In this document: positions 17,707-26,456 of the stretch, in pieces
Position numbering within the stretch: position 1 is the first letter of the stretch
Layout: each line of letters opens with the position of its first letter
Source of the DNA: JANJTY01 sp038257155
GTDB taxonomy: Bacteria > Pseudomonadota > Gammaproteobacteria > Xanthomonadales > Xanthomonadaceae
DNA: 64,000 nt
Direction of reading: 5' to 3'
NCBI GenBank assembly: GCA_038257155.1
Contig: JBBSJP010000020.1
Coordinates: 9,114 to 73,113, forward strand
Made by a program: the position numbers and the translations under genes
The notes under the pieces: generated by a model
What the model was told of the DNA's origin: nothing
Seen by the model: only the letters and a program-made list of their open reading frames with translations
Database searches by the model: none

Positions 17707-18777
17707 ATGCTGAAACGCTCCGCACTCCTGGCCGCGACACTTCTCGGATTTCTGCCCGCGCTGGCCACGGCCGGCGCCGCGCATGAACCCGGGCCTGCGC
17801 CGCCCGCATGCACTTCGCCTGCGCAGCAGATCGACGAGAAGGGATTTGTGTCCATCGGTGGCATTGAGCAGTGGGTTACCGTGAAGGGCGACAGCTGTGC
17901 CAATCCGATCATCCTGTTCCTCAGTGGCGGCCCGGGAAATCCGCTGAGTCCTCACTCGGACGCAGTTTTCGGCGCATGGACCAAGGATTTCACCCTGGTG
18001 CAGTGGGACCAGCGCGGAGCCGGCATGACCTACGGCCGCAGCCCGCCGGCCCCCGACGCCACGCTGACAATCACGCAAATGAGCGATGACGGTGTCGAAC
18101 TGGCCGCCTACCTTGCCGACCGTTTCAACAAGGAGAAGCTCATCCTGTGGGGTAGCTCGTGGGGCTCGATCCTGGGCATCCATATGGCCAAGGCCAGGCC
18201 CGAACTGTTTTACGCCCACCTGGGTACCGCTCAGCTTGTCAGCAATCAGGAGAACGAGGCGGTGAGTTACGCCACGTTGCTTGGACTGGTTCGTGCCGCC
18301 GCCGATGAGAAATCGCTCGCGGTGTTGGAGAGTGTTGGCCCACCGCCGTGGACCGATCCGCGCAGCTTCGGCAAGGTGCGTCGCGTGATCCGCACGTTCG
18401 AGGCCAAGCTCACCACACCACCACCGGAAGCCTGGTGGAAGCGGGCCGCCGAATACACGACGCCCAAGGCTCTGGCCGACTACGAGGCCGGAGAGGACTA
18501 TTCGTTCTTGAACTTCGTCGGTCTGAACGGCGACGGCATGGCCTCGCAGGTCGACCTGCCCAAGCTGGGCACCGACTTCGCGATTCCATTGTTCTTCGTG
18601 CACGGAGCGCAAGACCTGTTGACCACGCCGGATGTCGCGCAGCGCTACTTCGACAGCGTGAAGGCACCACAGAAGCATTTCGTGATGCTGGAGCACGCGG
18701 GTCACGATCCCAACCAGGTCGTCATCGACGCCCAATACGCAATACTCAAGGAGCGCATCCTGCCGCTGACGAATTGA
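17707..18777 (+). CDS. Secreted alpha/beta hydrolase, S33 prolyl aminopeptidase-like
   Basis: 356 residues with a signal peptide (ALATAGAAHE). Alpha/beta-hydrolase fold: oxyanion motif LSGGPGNPL, QWDQRGAGMTYG, nucleophile elbow WGSSWGS, catalytic Asp in HGAQDLLT and His in EHAGHDPN. GGPG followed by DQRGxG is the signature of prolyl iminopeptidase-type S33 enzymes, which release N-terminal proline or act on small peptides. The export signal points to periplasmic or extracellular action. Monocistronic by spacing. Confidence 0.83.
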   Translation: MLKRSALLAATLLGFLPALATAGAAHEPGPAPPACTSPAQQIDEKGFVSIGGIEQWVTVKGDSCANPIILFLSGGPGNPLSPHSDAVFGAWTKDFTLVQWDQRGAGMTYGRSPPAPDATLTITQMSDDGVELAAYLADRFNKEKLILWGSSWGSILGIHMAKARPELFYAHLGTAQLVSNQENEAVSYATLLGLVRAAADEKSLAVLESVGPPPWTDPRSFGKVRRVIRTFEAKLTTPPPEAWWKRAAEYTTPKALADYEAGEDYSFLNFVGLNGDGMASQVDLPKLGTDFAIPLFFVHGAQDLLTTPDVAQRYFDSVKAPQKHFVMLEHAGHDPNQVVIDAQYAILKERILPLTN

Positions 18778-18885
18778 CACCAGCCGGGTGCGAAAACCGC
18801 GGTACGAAAACCGGCTTGAGGTACATTGACGTTCACACCAGGCCCTCTTTGCTGGAGGGCAAATCAGCACGGCCCTGGATCTGCC

Positions 18886-19503
18886 TTGAAACTTCCCGGC
18901 GAGCTCGTAATCGGTCGGTTCGGCGCTGCACCGATCTCGGTGCATTGGTCGGCCTTGCTGGCGATTCCATTCGCGTGGGCGGCAACCGGGAGCATGCCGG
19001 GTGGACTGGTGGGCTTCGCCGCCTATGTCTGCCTGCTCTTGGTGCATGAGCTGGGGCATGCCCTTGTGGCCCGCGCCAACGGTCTCAGTGTCTTCTCGGT
19101 TCAGGCATTCTGGCTGCATGGCTTGTGCACCTACGAGTCCGCTCGCTCGCGTGGCGCTGAGATTGCCGTGGCATGGGGAGGCGTAGCGGCGCAGTTGCTG
19201 TTGTTCCTTGTCGCATTGGCTCTCGCCAAGGCCACTACCTTGATCACCGGCGATGTCCCGGTGCTGCTGCAGCCGCTTTTCTTCATCTGGGTGCCGTTGA
19301 ACCTGCTGATCCTCTTCTACAACCTGCTGCCCATCCCGCCCCTGGATGGAGCGAAGGCCTGGGGCGTACTGCCCCTGCTGTGGCGTCGGGCGACGGCCCG
19401 GAAACCTGCAGCGTTGCCGCCGCGCAGGCGTGCGACGCGCGACTCTCCCGAGAACGTGGTGTCTTTGGAGCAGCGGCGCGAATCTCGTGGCAGGAAGCCC
19501 TAG
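18886..19503 (+). CDS. M50-family membrane metalloprotease (site-2 protease-like)
   Basis: About 205 residues with several membrane segments. The zinc motif HELGH and the downstream LPIPPLDGAK motif are the M50 (S2P/rhomboid-independent intramembrane protease) signature. No PDZ domain is present, as in the short SpoIVFB-like group. No ATG fits: TTG 18886 (MKLPGELVIGRFG) starts at the conserved part, and TTG 18826 is an alternative. The C-terminal tail is basic and Arg-rich. Natural substrate unknown. Confidence 0.72.
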   Translation: MKLPGELVIGRFGAAPISVHWSALLAIPFAWAATGSMPGGLVGFAAYVCLLLVHELGHALVARANGLSVFSVQAFWLHGLCTYESARSRGAEIAVAWGGVAAQLLLFLVALALAKATTLITGDVPVLLQPLFFIWVPLNLLILFYNLLPIPPLDGAKAWGVLPLLWRRATARKPAALPPRRRATRDSPENVVSLEQRRESRGRKP

Positions 19504-19757
19504 CCGGCGGATCTGACGGCTGTTGATGCGCGTTCGCTGCGGTTGGCGGAATTCTCATCCATGCAGCGTAGCGGACTGCAATGGCTTACCCGACGACGCA
19601 GGGGCAAGCGAACGGCGTTTCCGCCGCCGACAGCATGCTATTTTTCGCCGATGAACTGCTCTCCTTACTGCATGGCTCCACATGCGGGCGTGACGGGTTG
19701 CGCGCTGACCGCCGCGCAGCGACCCATCGTGAAACCGTTGACGCGGGTTTCATCGCG

Positions 19758-21914
19758 ATGAGATTCCGATTGGCCTGGCTCAGGCTGCCGCGATTTGCCC
19801 TGCTGTTGCTCGCGGCAATCAATGTGTCGGCAGCAGACGTCGACGGCGCAGCGGAGTTGCTTTCGGAGTGCCGCCACTTGCGCCTGGCCGAACCTGCCGA
19901 TGCCTTGCCGCGATGTGAAGCCGCCGCCGCCGCGATGCTCGCGCTGGACGATCACGAGGCTGGCTTCGAAGCCTGGATGCACGCGGCCGAGGTGGCCTCG
20001 CAACTCGGCGATCGGGCGCGCGCCGAGGCCGCCCTCGATCAGGCCGTGCCGCTGCTAGTGCGGGTACGGGATCCGCTGGCGGCGCACCGGCTGGCGCGGC
20101 GGCGCGGGCTGAATGCCTACCGCGACGGCCGCCCGGTCGACGCGCTGTCGCGTTTTCTGGAGGCACTGGCGGCCGCGCGCGCCAGCGACGACACCCAGGC
20201 CATCGCGATCAGCGAGAACGATCTCGGCGTCATCCATCGACACCTTGGCAATCACGCAGTCGCGCTCGGCCACCTGCAGTCCAGCCTGCAGCTGCGCAGC
20301 GTGCACGCTGAATCCGGGCATGGCGCCTTGCTTGCCAACATCGGCAGCCTGTATCTGGAGCTGGGAGACCTGGCCGCCGCCCGTCGCGACCTGGAACGGG
20401 CCCTCGACGACCACCGCGACAACGGCCGCGAAATGCAGGCCCAGCAGACCATCGAAGAACTGGCGCGACTGGACGAGCGGGAGGGTCGTCCCGCCGATGC
20501 GCAGGCACGTCTGCGGGATGCGCTTGATTACTACCGCGACGTGCGTGCGCCGCGCGATCAGTTGCGGGTAGCACTGCGCCTGGCGAGCCTGGAGGCCGAG
20601 CAGGGCGCGCGCAAACCGGCGCAAGCCTGGCTCGAAGAGGCTCGCAGGCTGGCCCGCGAGCTGGATCGCCACGGGCTGCTGCAGGTCGAGCTGATTGCTG
20701 CGCGACTGGCGGACAGCGACGCCGCCCGCCGCCACACCTATGCCGCGCTGGCCGCCGCATTGGCGGATGCCGGCGAGAGTGCCACCGCGCGCAGCGCCGA
20801 TGCGCACGCGGCGCTGGCGGATCTTGCCGAAGCACTTGGTCAGCCGCAGCAGGGGCTGGTCCACCTGCGGGAATCCCACCGCCTGGCTACAGCGCTGCAG
20901 GATTCGCGGCATGGCGAGCGCCTTGACGCATTGCGGGTGCGTTTCGACGTGGCCCGACTGGAGGCAGAACGCGACCGCCTGTTCGCGGAATCGGCGCGGC
21001 AGGAGGCCTTGGTCGCAGTTCGCCGCTTCGAGACCTTGCTGGTCGCCGTTGCTGCCCTGCTCGCGCTGGCTGCTCTGGCCATGATGTCGCAGGCGCGTCT
21101 GTACCGGCAACGGCGCCACGCCGACTTGCAGCGGGTTGCGCTTGAACTGCGCATCGGTGACGCGCGGCAGGCGGCCACCCTGCTGCGCAGCGACCTGCGC
21201 TCCACCGAGTGGCTGCTCGAGCAGCAACATCGTGCCGCACTGGTGTTCGACGCCGCCGGCACGGTGCGCGCGATCACGGCGAGCGCAGCACTGGAGCTGG
21301 GACGGCCGCTGGCCGAGCTGCAACACCGCAAGCTGGGCGAGGTGATGGATCCCGAGGTGGCCGAATGGGCCCAGTCGCTGGTCGATTCTGCCTCGCTGGC
21401 CGAGGGTGCGGCTGGCGTTGACCTTGGAGAACGCCTGATCGGCGGCGACGGAATGCGCGTGCGCTGTCGCAAGCTGGACCTGGAGGAAGAGCTGGGCGTG
21501 CTGCTGATCGGGCGCGATGCGCCTGCCGCCGGCGACACGGCAGTGGCCGAAGCGGCCGGCAATGACGCGCCTTCGGCAAGGGTCGAGGAGGATTCGCGCA
21601 GTGCCTTCCGCAGCCGCCTGGTCGACTTGATGCAGGCGAGCACGGACGCCTGGGAACGGGCTACCCGCAAGAGCCGGGTCGAACTGGCCGAAGCCAGCGG
21701 GATCTGGCGCATCACCATCGACGACGGACGCTTGCGGGTGCGCGCACTCGACCGCTACCTGCGCGCCGACACCCTGCCCGAACGCCCGCGCTGGCGCGAA
21801 GTGCTGCGCACCGCGTATTTCGTGCTGGCTGAAGTGCCCCTCGAAGCCGAGCAGCGGCAACGCATCGAATCCCTGGTCGAGGAGTTGTTGCACCTGGCCC
21901 GCGATCGCGAGTGA
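19758..21914 (+). CDS. TPR / PAS-like membrane sensor with unknown C-terminal domain
   Basis: 718 residues. Signal peptide, TPR-like periplasmic repeats (~40-400), a transmembrane segment (~425-445), a coiled coil and a PAS-like stretch (residues ~480-560, ALVFDAAGTVRAITASAA). The C-terminal ~100 residues contain LVDLMQASTDAWERATRKSR, SGIWRITIDDGRLRVR and RWREVLRTAYFVL. No GGDEF, EAL or kinase motif is present. I recall similar tails in TPR proteins of other gammaproteobacteria, but the role is unknown to me. Overall layout parallels the TPR-GGDEF protein 2.4 kb upstream. ATG 19758 begins the signal peptide. Confidence 0.72.
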   Translation: MRFRLAWLRLPRFALLLLAAINVSAADVDGAAELLSECRHLRLAEPADALPRCEAAAAAMLALDDHEAGFEAWMHAAEVASQLGDRARAEAALDQAVPLLVRVRDPLAAHRLARRRGLNAYRDGRPVDALSRFLEALAAARASDDTQAIAISENDLGVIHRHLGNHAVALGHLQSSLQLRSVHAESGHGALLANIGSLYLELGDLAAARRDLERALDDHRDNGREMQAQQTIEELARLDEREGRPADAQARLRDALDYYRDVRAPRDQLRVALRLASLEAEQGARKPAQAWLEEARRLARELDRHGLLQVELIAARLADSDAARRHTYAALAAALADAGESATARSADAHAALADLAEALGQPQQGLVHLRESHRLATALQDSRHGERLDALRVRFDVARLEAERDRLFAESARQEALVAVRRFETLLVAVAALLALAALAMMSQARLYRQRRHADLQRVALELRIGDARQAATLLRSDLRSTEWLLEQQHRAALVFDAAGTVRAITASAALELGRPLAELQHRKLGEVMDPEVAEWAQSLVDSASLAEGAAGVDLGERLIGGDGMRVRCRKLDLEEELGVLLIGRDAPAAGDTAVAEAAGNDAPSARVEEDSRSAFRSRLVDLMQASTDAWERATRKSRVELAEASGIWRITIDDGRLRVRALDRYLRADTLPERPRWREVLRTAYFVLAEVPLEAEQRQRIESLVEELLHLARDRE

Positions 21915-22070
21915 TTGGAAGCGCGATTGAAGTTCGGTCCCGGGCGTCGCAGACCCGCACTGCCGAAGCGTTTGGCAAGATTTGCGTCCGGGTCGCCCAC
22001 CGAGGCGGCTCCCACACGGGGCCTGCCCAAGCCCGATCGCGTCAACGGGCTGCCGGTTGCGCTGGTGCCC

Positions 22071-22499
22071 TCAGCGCGGCGGAGGTGCCGGGATGACGCG
22101 CGCCTCGCAGCGCACGCAGGTGCCTTTCACGCCGTGCGACAGATTGTAGAGCGCGTGATGATCGTCGTGCAGGAAGCTCGCCGGCTGCTCGACCACGAAC
22201 ACCACGCTACCGATGTCGCCCGGGCCGCTCCGTGCGTGCACCTGGCAGGTGCGCGAGGCCATGTGACGCGTCGTGCCGTAGTCATCGTCGAACTGACCGC
22301 ACTCACGAGAGTCATCGGCGTCCTGCTCCGGCAGGACACTGCACTGCTCGGGCTCCCTAAGCCAGCTGCCGGAGAACTCGAATGTGGAGACCGGCACCGG
22401 GTGGCCGTTGGCGCACCAGGTCGGGGTGGGCAACTCGCCGTGGGCGAGGCATGAACCGGCCAGCGCGGCCAGGGTGATCGCTGCAAGCAGATGTCGCAT
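22071..22499 (-). CDS. Small Cys-rich secreted protein A
   Basis: 142 residues with a signal peptide (cleavage near LAHG). Mature features: W-C-x2-G-H (PTWCANGHPV) near the N-terminus, three isolated Cys in the middle, FLHDDHHALYNLSHG and a C-terminal C-x2-C (TCVRCEARV). The same N-terminal and C-terminal motifs occur in the next gene upstream (22695-23105), suggesting paralogues. The Cys-x2-Cys and His could bind metal or form disulfides. Function unknown. Confidence 0.7.
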   Translation of the reverse strand: MRHLLAAITLAALAGSCLAHGELPTPTWCANGHPVPVSTFEFSGSWLREPEQCSVLPEQDADDSRECGQFDDDYGTTRHMASRTCQVHARSGPGDIGSVVFVVEQPASFLHDDHHALYNLSHGVKGTCVRCEARVIPAPPPR

Positions 22500-22694
22500 G
22501 GGGGTTCCGTCGTTGCGTCTTGGGTATCCCGAGACTATGCCGTCAACGGCGATCTACCCAAGCATTTTTCCGGGCACAAATGGGACCATGTGCGCGCCGC
22601 CATTGAAATTCAATGGCTTGCAATGGGGCGTGGGCGAGACGGGCGATGCGAATCGCATCGCCCGTGGGACCGGCAGCTGTGGTGGCAGGAGCCG

Positions 22695-23105
22695 TCAGCG
22701 TTCGATATCGAGCCGGAGCATGCGCAAGGGCATGCATTTCTCGCACTTGAAGGAGAGCCCCTGATTGAGCGAGTAGCCATATATCTGGCTGGTGTAGGTG
22801 GTCGGGGAATACGCAATGGTGCGCACCTGTCCGGCGTTGGAAACGCCGAAGGTCGGGCCGCTCCAGCCGGTGTAGACAGCGCATGCGGCGTTCGAGGCAT
22901 GGAACGCGATGTAGCGATCCACATCTTCACCAATGAGGGAGGTCGGAATCGGCATCAGGTGATTGTCTGCATAGTCCTCCATTTGCGGGCCGGTCATCGA
23001 CATGTTGGCCACCTGAGTGATGTGGCCACGATGGCACCAGGGGACCGCCTGGGCAGTGAGGGTGAATCCGAGGCCGAGCAGCAGGACAGGAAGGATGCGC
23101 TTCAT
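22695..23105 (-). CDS. Small Cys-containing secreted protein B
   Basis: 136 residues, signal peptide (LTAQA-VPW), then W-C-x2-G-H at the mature N-terminus (PWCHRGHITQ), one central Cys and a C-terminal C-x2-C (FKCEKCMPL). A good ribosome site (AGGAGA) precedes ATG 23105. It lies 195 bp upstream of protein A on the same strand, so co-transcription is likely. It is divergent from the Crp/Fnr gene. Function unknown. Confidence 0.72.
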   Translation of the reverse strand: MKRILPVLLLGLGFTLTAQAVPWCHRGHITQVANMSMTGPQMEDYADNHLMPIPTSLIGEDVDRYIAFHASNAACAVYTGWSGPTFGVSNAGQVRTIAYSPTTYTSQIYGYSLNQGLSFKCEKCMPLRMLRLDIER

Positions 23106-23497
23106 GGGGTTTCTCCTAGGGTCAGGGTCGTGAATGAATCAATGCCCGGCCGGTATCGACCGCGGTGCCTCCACGCTAGGAGCCGGGACCAGTGCGGTCG
23201 AGGATCATCTGGTGACCAGACGGGACGATTTGGGATCATCTGCGGCGACCTCGGGCCAATCGCAGGGCAGACGGCAGGTGTGCAGCCAGTTGGGCGCGGC
23301 CGGAACCGCTCGGCGCCCGGATCGCAGGGCGAGTCGGTCTCCGCGCCAAGGTCCTGCAACAGTGTTGTCGGAGCAGGTCATCGCGCTGTGGGCTGGCGCC
23401 TTGCCCGATTCCAGTCTATGTGCGGTAGCGGACCGATACGCCGGTGCATCGCTGTCAGTCTTTGACTTCTCAGGCCCAGACGAAGCGGGTACCGACC
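23106..23497. other. Divergent intergenic region
   Basis: 392 bp between secreted protein B (minus) and the Crp/Fnr regulator (plus). No credible gene. It holds two GGATCATCTG direct repeats and a palindrome (listed separately), so it probably contains both promoters. Confidence 0.5.
23202..23242. promoter_or_regulatory. Possible operator: GGATCATCTG direct repeats
   Basis: Two exact decamers GGATCATCTG start at 23202 and 23233, 31 bp apart (about three helical turns). The first overlaps the near-perfect palindrome CTGGTGACCAG (23209-23219). This spacing is typical of protein-binding sites on one face of DNA. The binding protein is unknown; the adjacent Crp/Fnr protein is one candidate. Confidence 0.4.
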
Positions 23498-24268
23498 ATG
23501 TCGACGACAGCCAAGCCAATGATGATGCAGCCAGACACACATCCCAAGAATGCCTTGTTCGCGGGATTGCGCGACGAGCAACTGCAGCGTGTGACTGAGG
23601 AGCTTGAGTGCGTTCCCCTGGCGCTTGGGCAGGTGCTCTATGAATCTGGCGAGACGATGAGTCACGCCTATTTTCCGATCGATTGCATCGTTTCGCTGCT
23701 TTACGTCATGGAGAACGGCGAATCCGCGGAGATTGCCGTGGTGGGCCACGAAGGGATGGTTGGCATCGCCTTGTTCATGGGTGGCGAGTCCACCATGAGC
23801 CGCGCCGTGGTGCAGAACGCTGGACACGCTTACCGGATGCCGGCGGCCGCCCTGATAGCGGAGTTCGGTCGCGGCCAGGACTTTAGCCAACGCTTGCTGA
23901 TGTTTTCGCTGACCTTGATCAACCAGATGGTGCAGACTGCTGCCTGCAATCGACATCACACGCTTGATCAGCAGTTGTGCCGCTGGATGTTGATGAGCCT
24001 CGATCGGCTGCCCAACGAGCGCATCGAAATGACCGAGAAGCTGATCGGCAACATGCTGGGCATCAGTGGTCCCGCAGCGGGTGCCGCCGCTGCCGCGTTG
24101 CAGGCCTCGGGTCTGGTTGATTATGCCGACGGCATTATCCTGGCGCGGGATCGCGCCGGCCTGGAGCGGCGTTCATGTGAATGCTACGCCGCGGTCAAAC
24201 GCGAGACCGATCGCCTGCTGCCTCCCGCAATGGCCAGCGCTGAAGCGTTTGAGGTTGAGCCTGGCTGA
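23498..24268 (+). CDS. Crp/Fnr-family regulator
   Basis: 256 residues. Cyclic-nucleotide-type sensor barrel (FPIDCIVSLLYVMENGESAEIAVVG is part of it), dimer helix and a C-terminal winged HTH (TEKLIGNMLGISG... ending CECY). No FNR-type N-terminal Cys cluster, so the ligand is unknown. The recognition-helix region reads GISGPAAGAAAAAL, unusually alanine-rich and without the Arg that family members normally use for DNA contact. ATG 23498 is chosen; a Met triplet eight codons later is an alternative start. Confidence 0.82.
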   Translation: MSTTAKPMMMQPDTHPKNALFAGLRDEQLQRVTEELECVPLALGQVLYESGETMSHAYFPIDCIVSLLYVMENGESAEIAVVGHEGMVGIALFMGGESTMSRAVVQNAGHAYRMPAAALIAEFGRGQDFSQRLLMFSLTLINQMVQTAACNRHHTLDQQLCRWMLMSLDRLPNERIEMTEKLIGNMLGISGPAAGAAAAALQASGLVDYADGIILARDRAGLERRSCECYAAVKRETDRLLPPAMASAEAFEVEPG

Positions 24269-24400
24269 GCCGTTGGGCGGTTTCTGGTGATGATGGCCCA
24301 TGACCCGATAGCGCCAGCAGCGTGCTGGAGCGCGTCGAGTGTCTCGCCCGCCGATGCCATCGGGCCTTATGCTGTCGGCCTCGTGAATCGGAAGCCACGC

Positions 24401-24808
24401 ATGAACCCACAGCTGTTCCCACGCTGGCCAGTGACGACGGTGGCGGCGCTCGGCATCGCGCTGCACGTCTGGATCCTGATGTTCGAGACCAGCACCAGTG
24501 AGGACGCCGGCGCCCTGGCCTTCACTCTCGGGTTGCTGGCGTGGTCGTGGTTTCCCTACCTGCTTTGCCCGATGGTGGCCTACGTGGCCAAGCGCGGTGC
24601 AGCGCCTGCGCTGGCGGCGGGTGGCGCGATCGCGGCGCTTGGCCCGGATCTTTTCACCTTCCACGCCGTGTTCGTGGCGCCGACCTCGTCCACCGCCGCG
24701 ATCGCCTTGCTGTTCACGCCGCTGATCAATCTGCTGGTGATGCTGCCCTTGGGCATGCTGGCGGCGTATTTGCTGTTGCGCGTGAGAGCCGTTCCCCTGC
24801 GGCACTGA
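24401..24808 (+). CDS. Small four-helix membrane protein
   Basis: 135 residues with four hydrophobic segments (ALGIALHVWIL, LGLLAWSWFPYLLCPMVAYVA, AAGGAIAALGPDLFTF, LLFTPLINLLVMLPLGMLAAYL). No domain recognised. ATG 24401 is chosen because the first membrane segment follows it. Stand-alone gene, 132 bp after the Crp/Fnr gene on the same strand. Confidence 0.6.
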   Translation: MNPQLFPRWPVTTVAALGIALHVWILMFETSTSEDAGALAFTLGLLAWSWFPYLLCPMVAYVAKRGAAPALAAGGAIAALGPDLFTFHAVFVAPTSSTAAIALLFTPLINLLVMLPLGMLAAYLLLRVRAVPLRH

Positions 24809-25107
24809 GGCCGGCGAACGGACGGGCCTGACTGGTAGCGTCAGCGGCGCAAAGCCGACGCCACGGCGTCGACCAAGCGAGGCCAGTGAGGCGAACGTGC
24901 CGTGCCCCGTTTGCGTCCGCACAATAAGGCATACTCGGACCAAGGCATCGGAATGCGGTTGCATTCCGCCGCCTTTGCAACGTGCGCCAACGCGGGGAAA
25001 CCGGGGGCTTGGCGATCAAGGCTGTTGGCATCACCTGTTGCCATACTCGCAGCACCCTGCCGGGCACACCGCCTGATCAGGTCCGCCATGCAATCGCCGA
25101 GGCCAGC
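24809..25107. other. Intergenic region with a small hairpin
   Basis: About 300 bp with no convincing gene. A 7-bp stem with a 4-base loop (ggaatgc/gcattcc, 24950-24967) is the only clear structure; it lacks a T-run, so a rho-independent terminator is unlikely. Confidence 0.4.
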
Positions 25108-25500
25108 ATGCCTGTCTGCATCCAATTGCAACCCGGGGTACATCGGAGCGCTCCGTGCGCACCTGTCCGGCGATCCCTGACCATCGCTCTCTTGCTGCTT
25201 GCTGGAATTGGCCTGTCCCTGGGGCTTTCGTCATCCGGCACGGCAGGAGAAGCGGGCCTGGCGCTGTCCAACCCGACCATCGTTTCGGGCGGTAGCGTCG
25301 TTACCTGCGTCGACTTCGGGCTGACCTACAGCATTGGCGAAGCGGCCGTTGGCACGGTGTCGGCGGGCGAGTGGCGAATGGTGACCGGCTTTCCGGCCAC
25401 CATTCCCGATCCGCAAGCGCTGCAGGACAACCTCTTCGCCGACGGGTTCGAAGCTCCCGTTCCCACACTCGCCGCTGTCAAAGGAGCCTGCGCACAATGA
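25108..25500 (+). CDS. Small secreted protein with C-terminal DGFE motif
   Basis: 130 residues with an N-terminal membrane or signal segment (SLTIALLLLAGIGLSLG), a short beta-rich region of the type seen in cell-surface proteins (SNPTIVSGG...YSIGEAAVG...GEWRMVTGF) and the tail motif DNLFADGFEAP. Its stop overlaps the next start (ATGA), so it is translationally coupled to the collagen-like protein. The start is uncertain, since the signal begins late after ATG 25108. Function unknown. Confidence 0.6.
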   Translation: MPVCIQLQPGVHRSAPCAPVRRSLTIALLLLAGIGLSLGLSSSGTAGEAGLALSNPTIVSGGSVVTCVDFGLTYSIGEAAVGTVSAGEWRMVTGFPATIPDPQALQDNLFADGFEAPVPTLAAVKGACAQ

Positions 25501-26375
25501 AAACCAATCGATTGCTCATCGCGGCCCTGTTCGGCCTGTGCCTGCAAATCGCCGTCGCTGGAACGCCATCGCAGTTGCCCGACTTCGTCTACCAGGGCCG
25601 ACTGGAGCAGGCCGGCGTGCTGGCAAACGGCAACTTCGATCTGGAGTTTCGCCTGTGGGACGACGAGGTCGCCGGAACCCAGGTCGGCGCCAGCATCATC
25701 GAAACCGCCTACCCGGTGGTGAACGGCATCTTCAGCATCAGCCTGGCCTTTCCCGGTGCATTCACCGGTGACCAGTTGTATCTGGAGACAACGGTTGAGG
25801 GCGTCACGCTTCCGCGCCAGCCGATTGCCACCGCGCCGGTGGCGCAATGGGCACTGGACGGGAATCCGGGGCCGCAGGGTGATGTCGGGCCTGCCGGCCC
25901 GCAGGGCGAGACTGGGCCTGCTGGTCCGGAAGGTCCGCCGGGGCCCGCCGGCATCGTCAGCGCCTATGCAGATTTCTTCGCGCTCATGCCTGGCGACAAT
26001 GCCGCTCCGGTTGCTGTGGGTGCGGATGTGCATTTTCCACAGGACGGCGAGATCTTCGGAGACATCCAGCGCGTTTCCGTCGACAGTTTCCTGCTGCCCA
26101 CGGCAGGGGTTTACCAGGTGATGTTCCAGGTCAGCGTGACGGAAGCGGGCCAGCTGGTGCTGGCGCTCGACAATGTCGAACTGCCGCAGACCGTTGTCGG
26201 GCGCGCCACCGGCACCTCCCAGATCGTGGGACTGTCGCTGGTGCGTGCCACCGCCGGCCAGATCCTTTCGGTGAGGAATTCGTCGCAAGGTTTTGCGGCG
26301 CTGACGATCACGCCCTTCGCCGGTGGTGCGGCTCCGGTGTCCGCGCATCTGACCATCCTTCGCCTTGGCGACTGA
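25497..26375 (+). CDS. Secreted collagen-like protein with BclA/exosporium-type C-terminal domain
   Basis: 292 residues. Signal peptide (QIAVAG), an N-terminal domain of the FVYQGRLEQAG...FDLEFRLWDD type, ten uninterrupted G-x-y triplets (residues 122-152, GPQGDVGPAGPQ), then a C-terminal jelly-roll-like domain (DSFLLPTAGVYQVMFQVSV, VGRATGTSQIVG, PVSAHLTIL). As I recall, this C-terminal sequence closely resembles trimerising domains of Bacillus and Paenibacillus collagen-like spore-surface proteins. A trimeric surface or extracellular fibre is likely. Ribosome site AAGGAG precedes the ATG. Confidence 0.8.
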   Translation: MKTNRLLIAALFGLCLQIAVAGTPSQLPDFVYQGRLEQAGVLANGNFDLEFRLWDDEVAGTQVGASIIETAYPVVNGIFSISLAFPGAFTGDQLYLETTVEGVTLPRQPIATAPVAQWALDGNPGPQGDVGPAGPQGETGPAGPEGPPGPAGIVSAYADFFALMPGDNAAPVAVGADVHFPQDGEIFGDIQRVSVDSFLLPTAGVYQVMFQVSVTEAGQLVLALDNVELPQTVVGRATGTSQIVGLSLVRATAGQILSVRNSSQGFAALTITPFAGGAAPVSAHLTILRLGD

Positions 26376-26456
26376 GTTGCTTCGCTAAAGGCGTCCAGTG
26401 AGGGGATTGAACGCCATCCTGCGTTAAGGGTTTCAAACCCCTCGCGGAATCCATCC

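Noticed and set aside
20055..21893. 612-residue frame antisense to the TPR sensor
   Set aside because: No recognisable domain or signal peptide; shadow frame.
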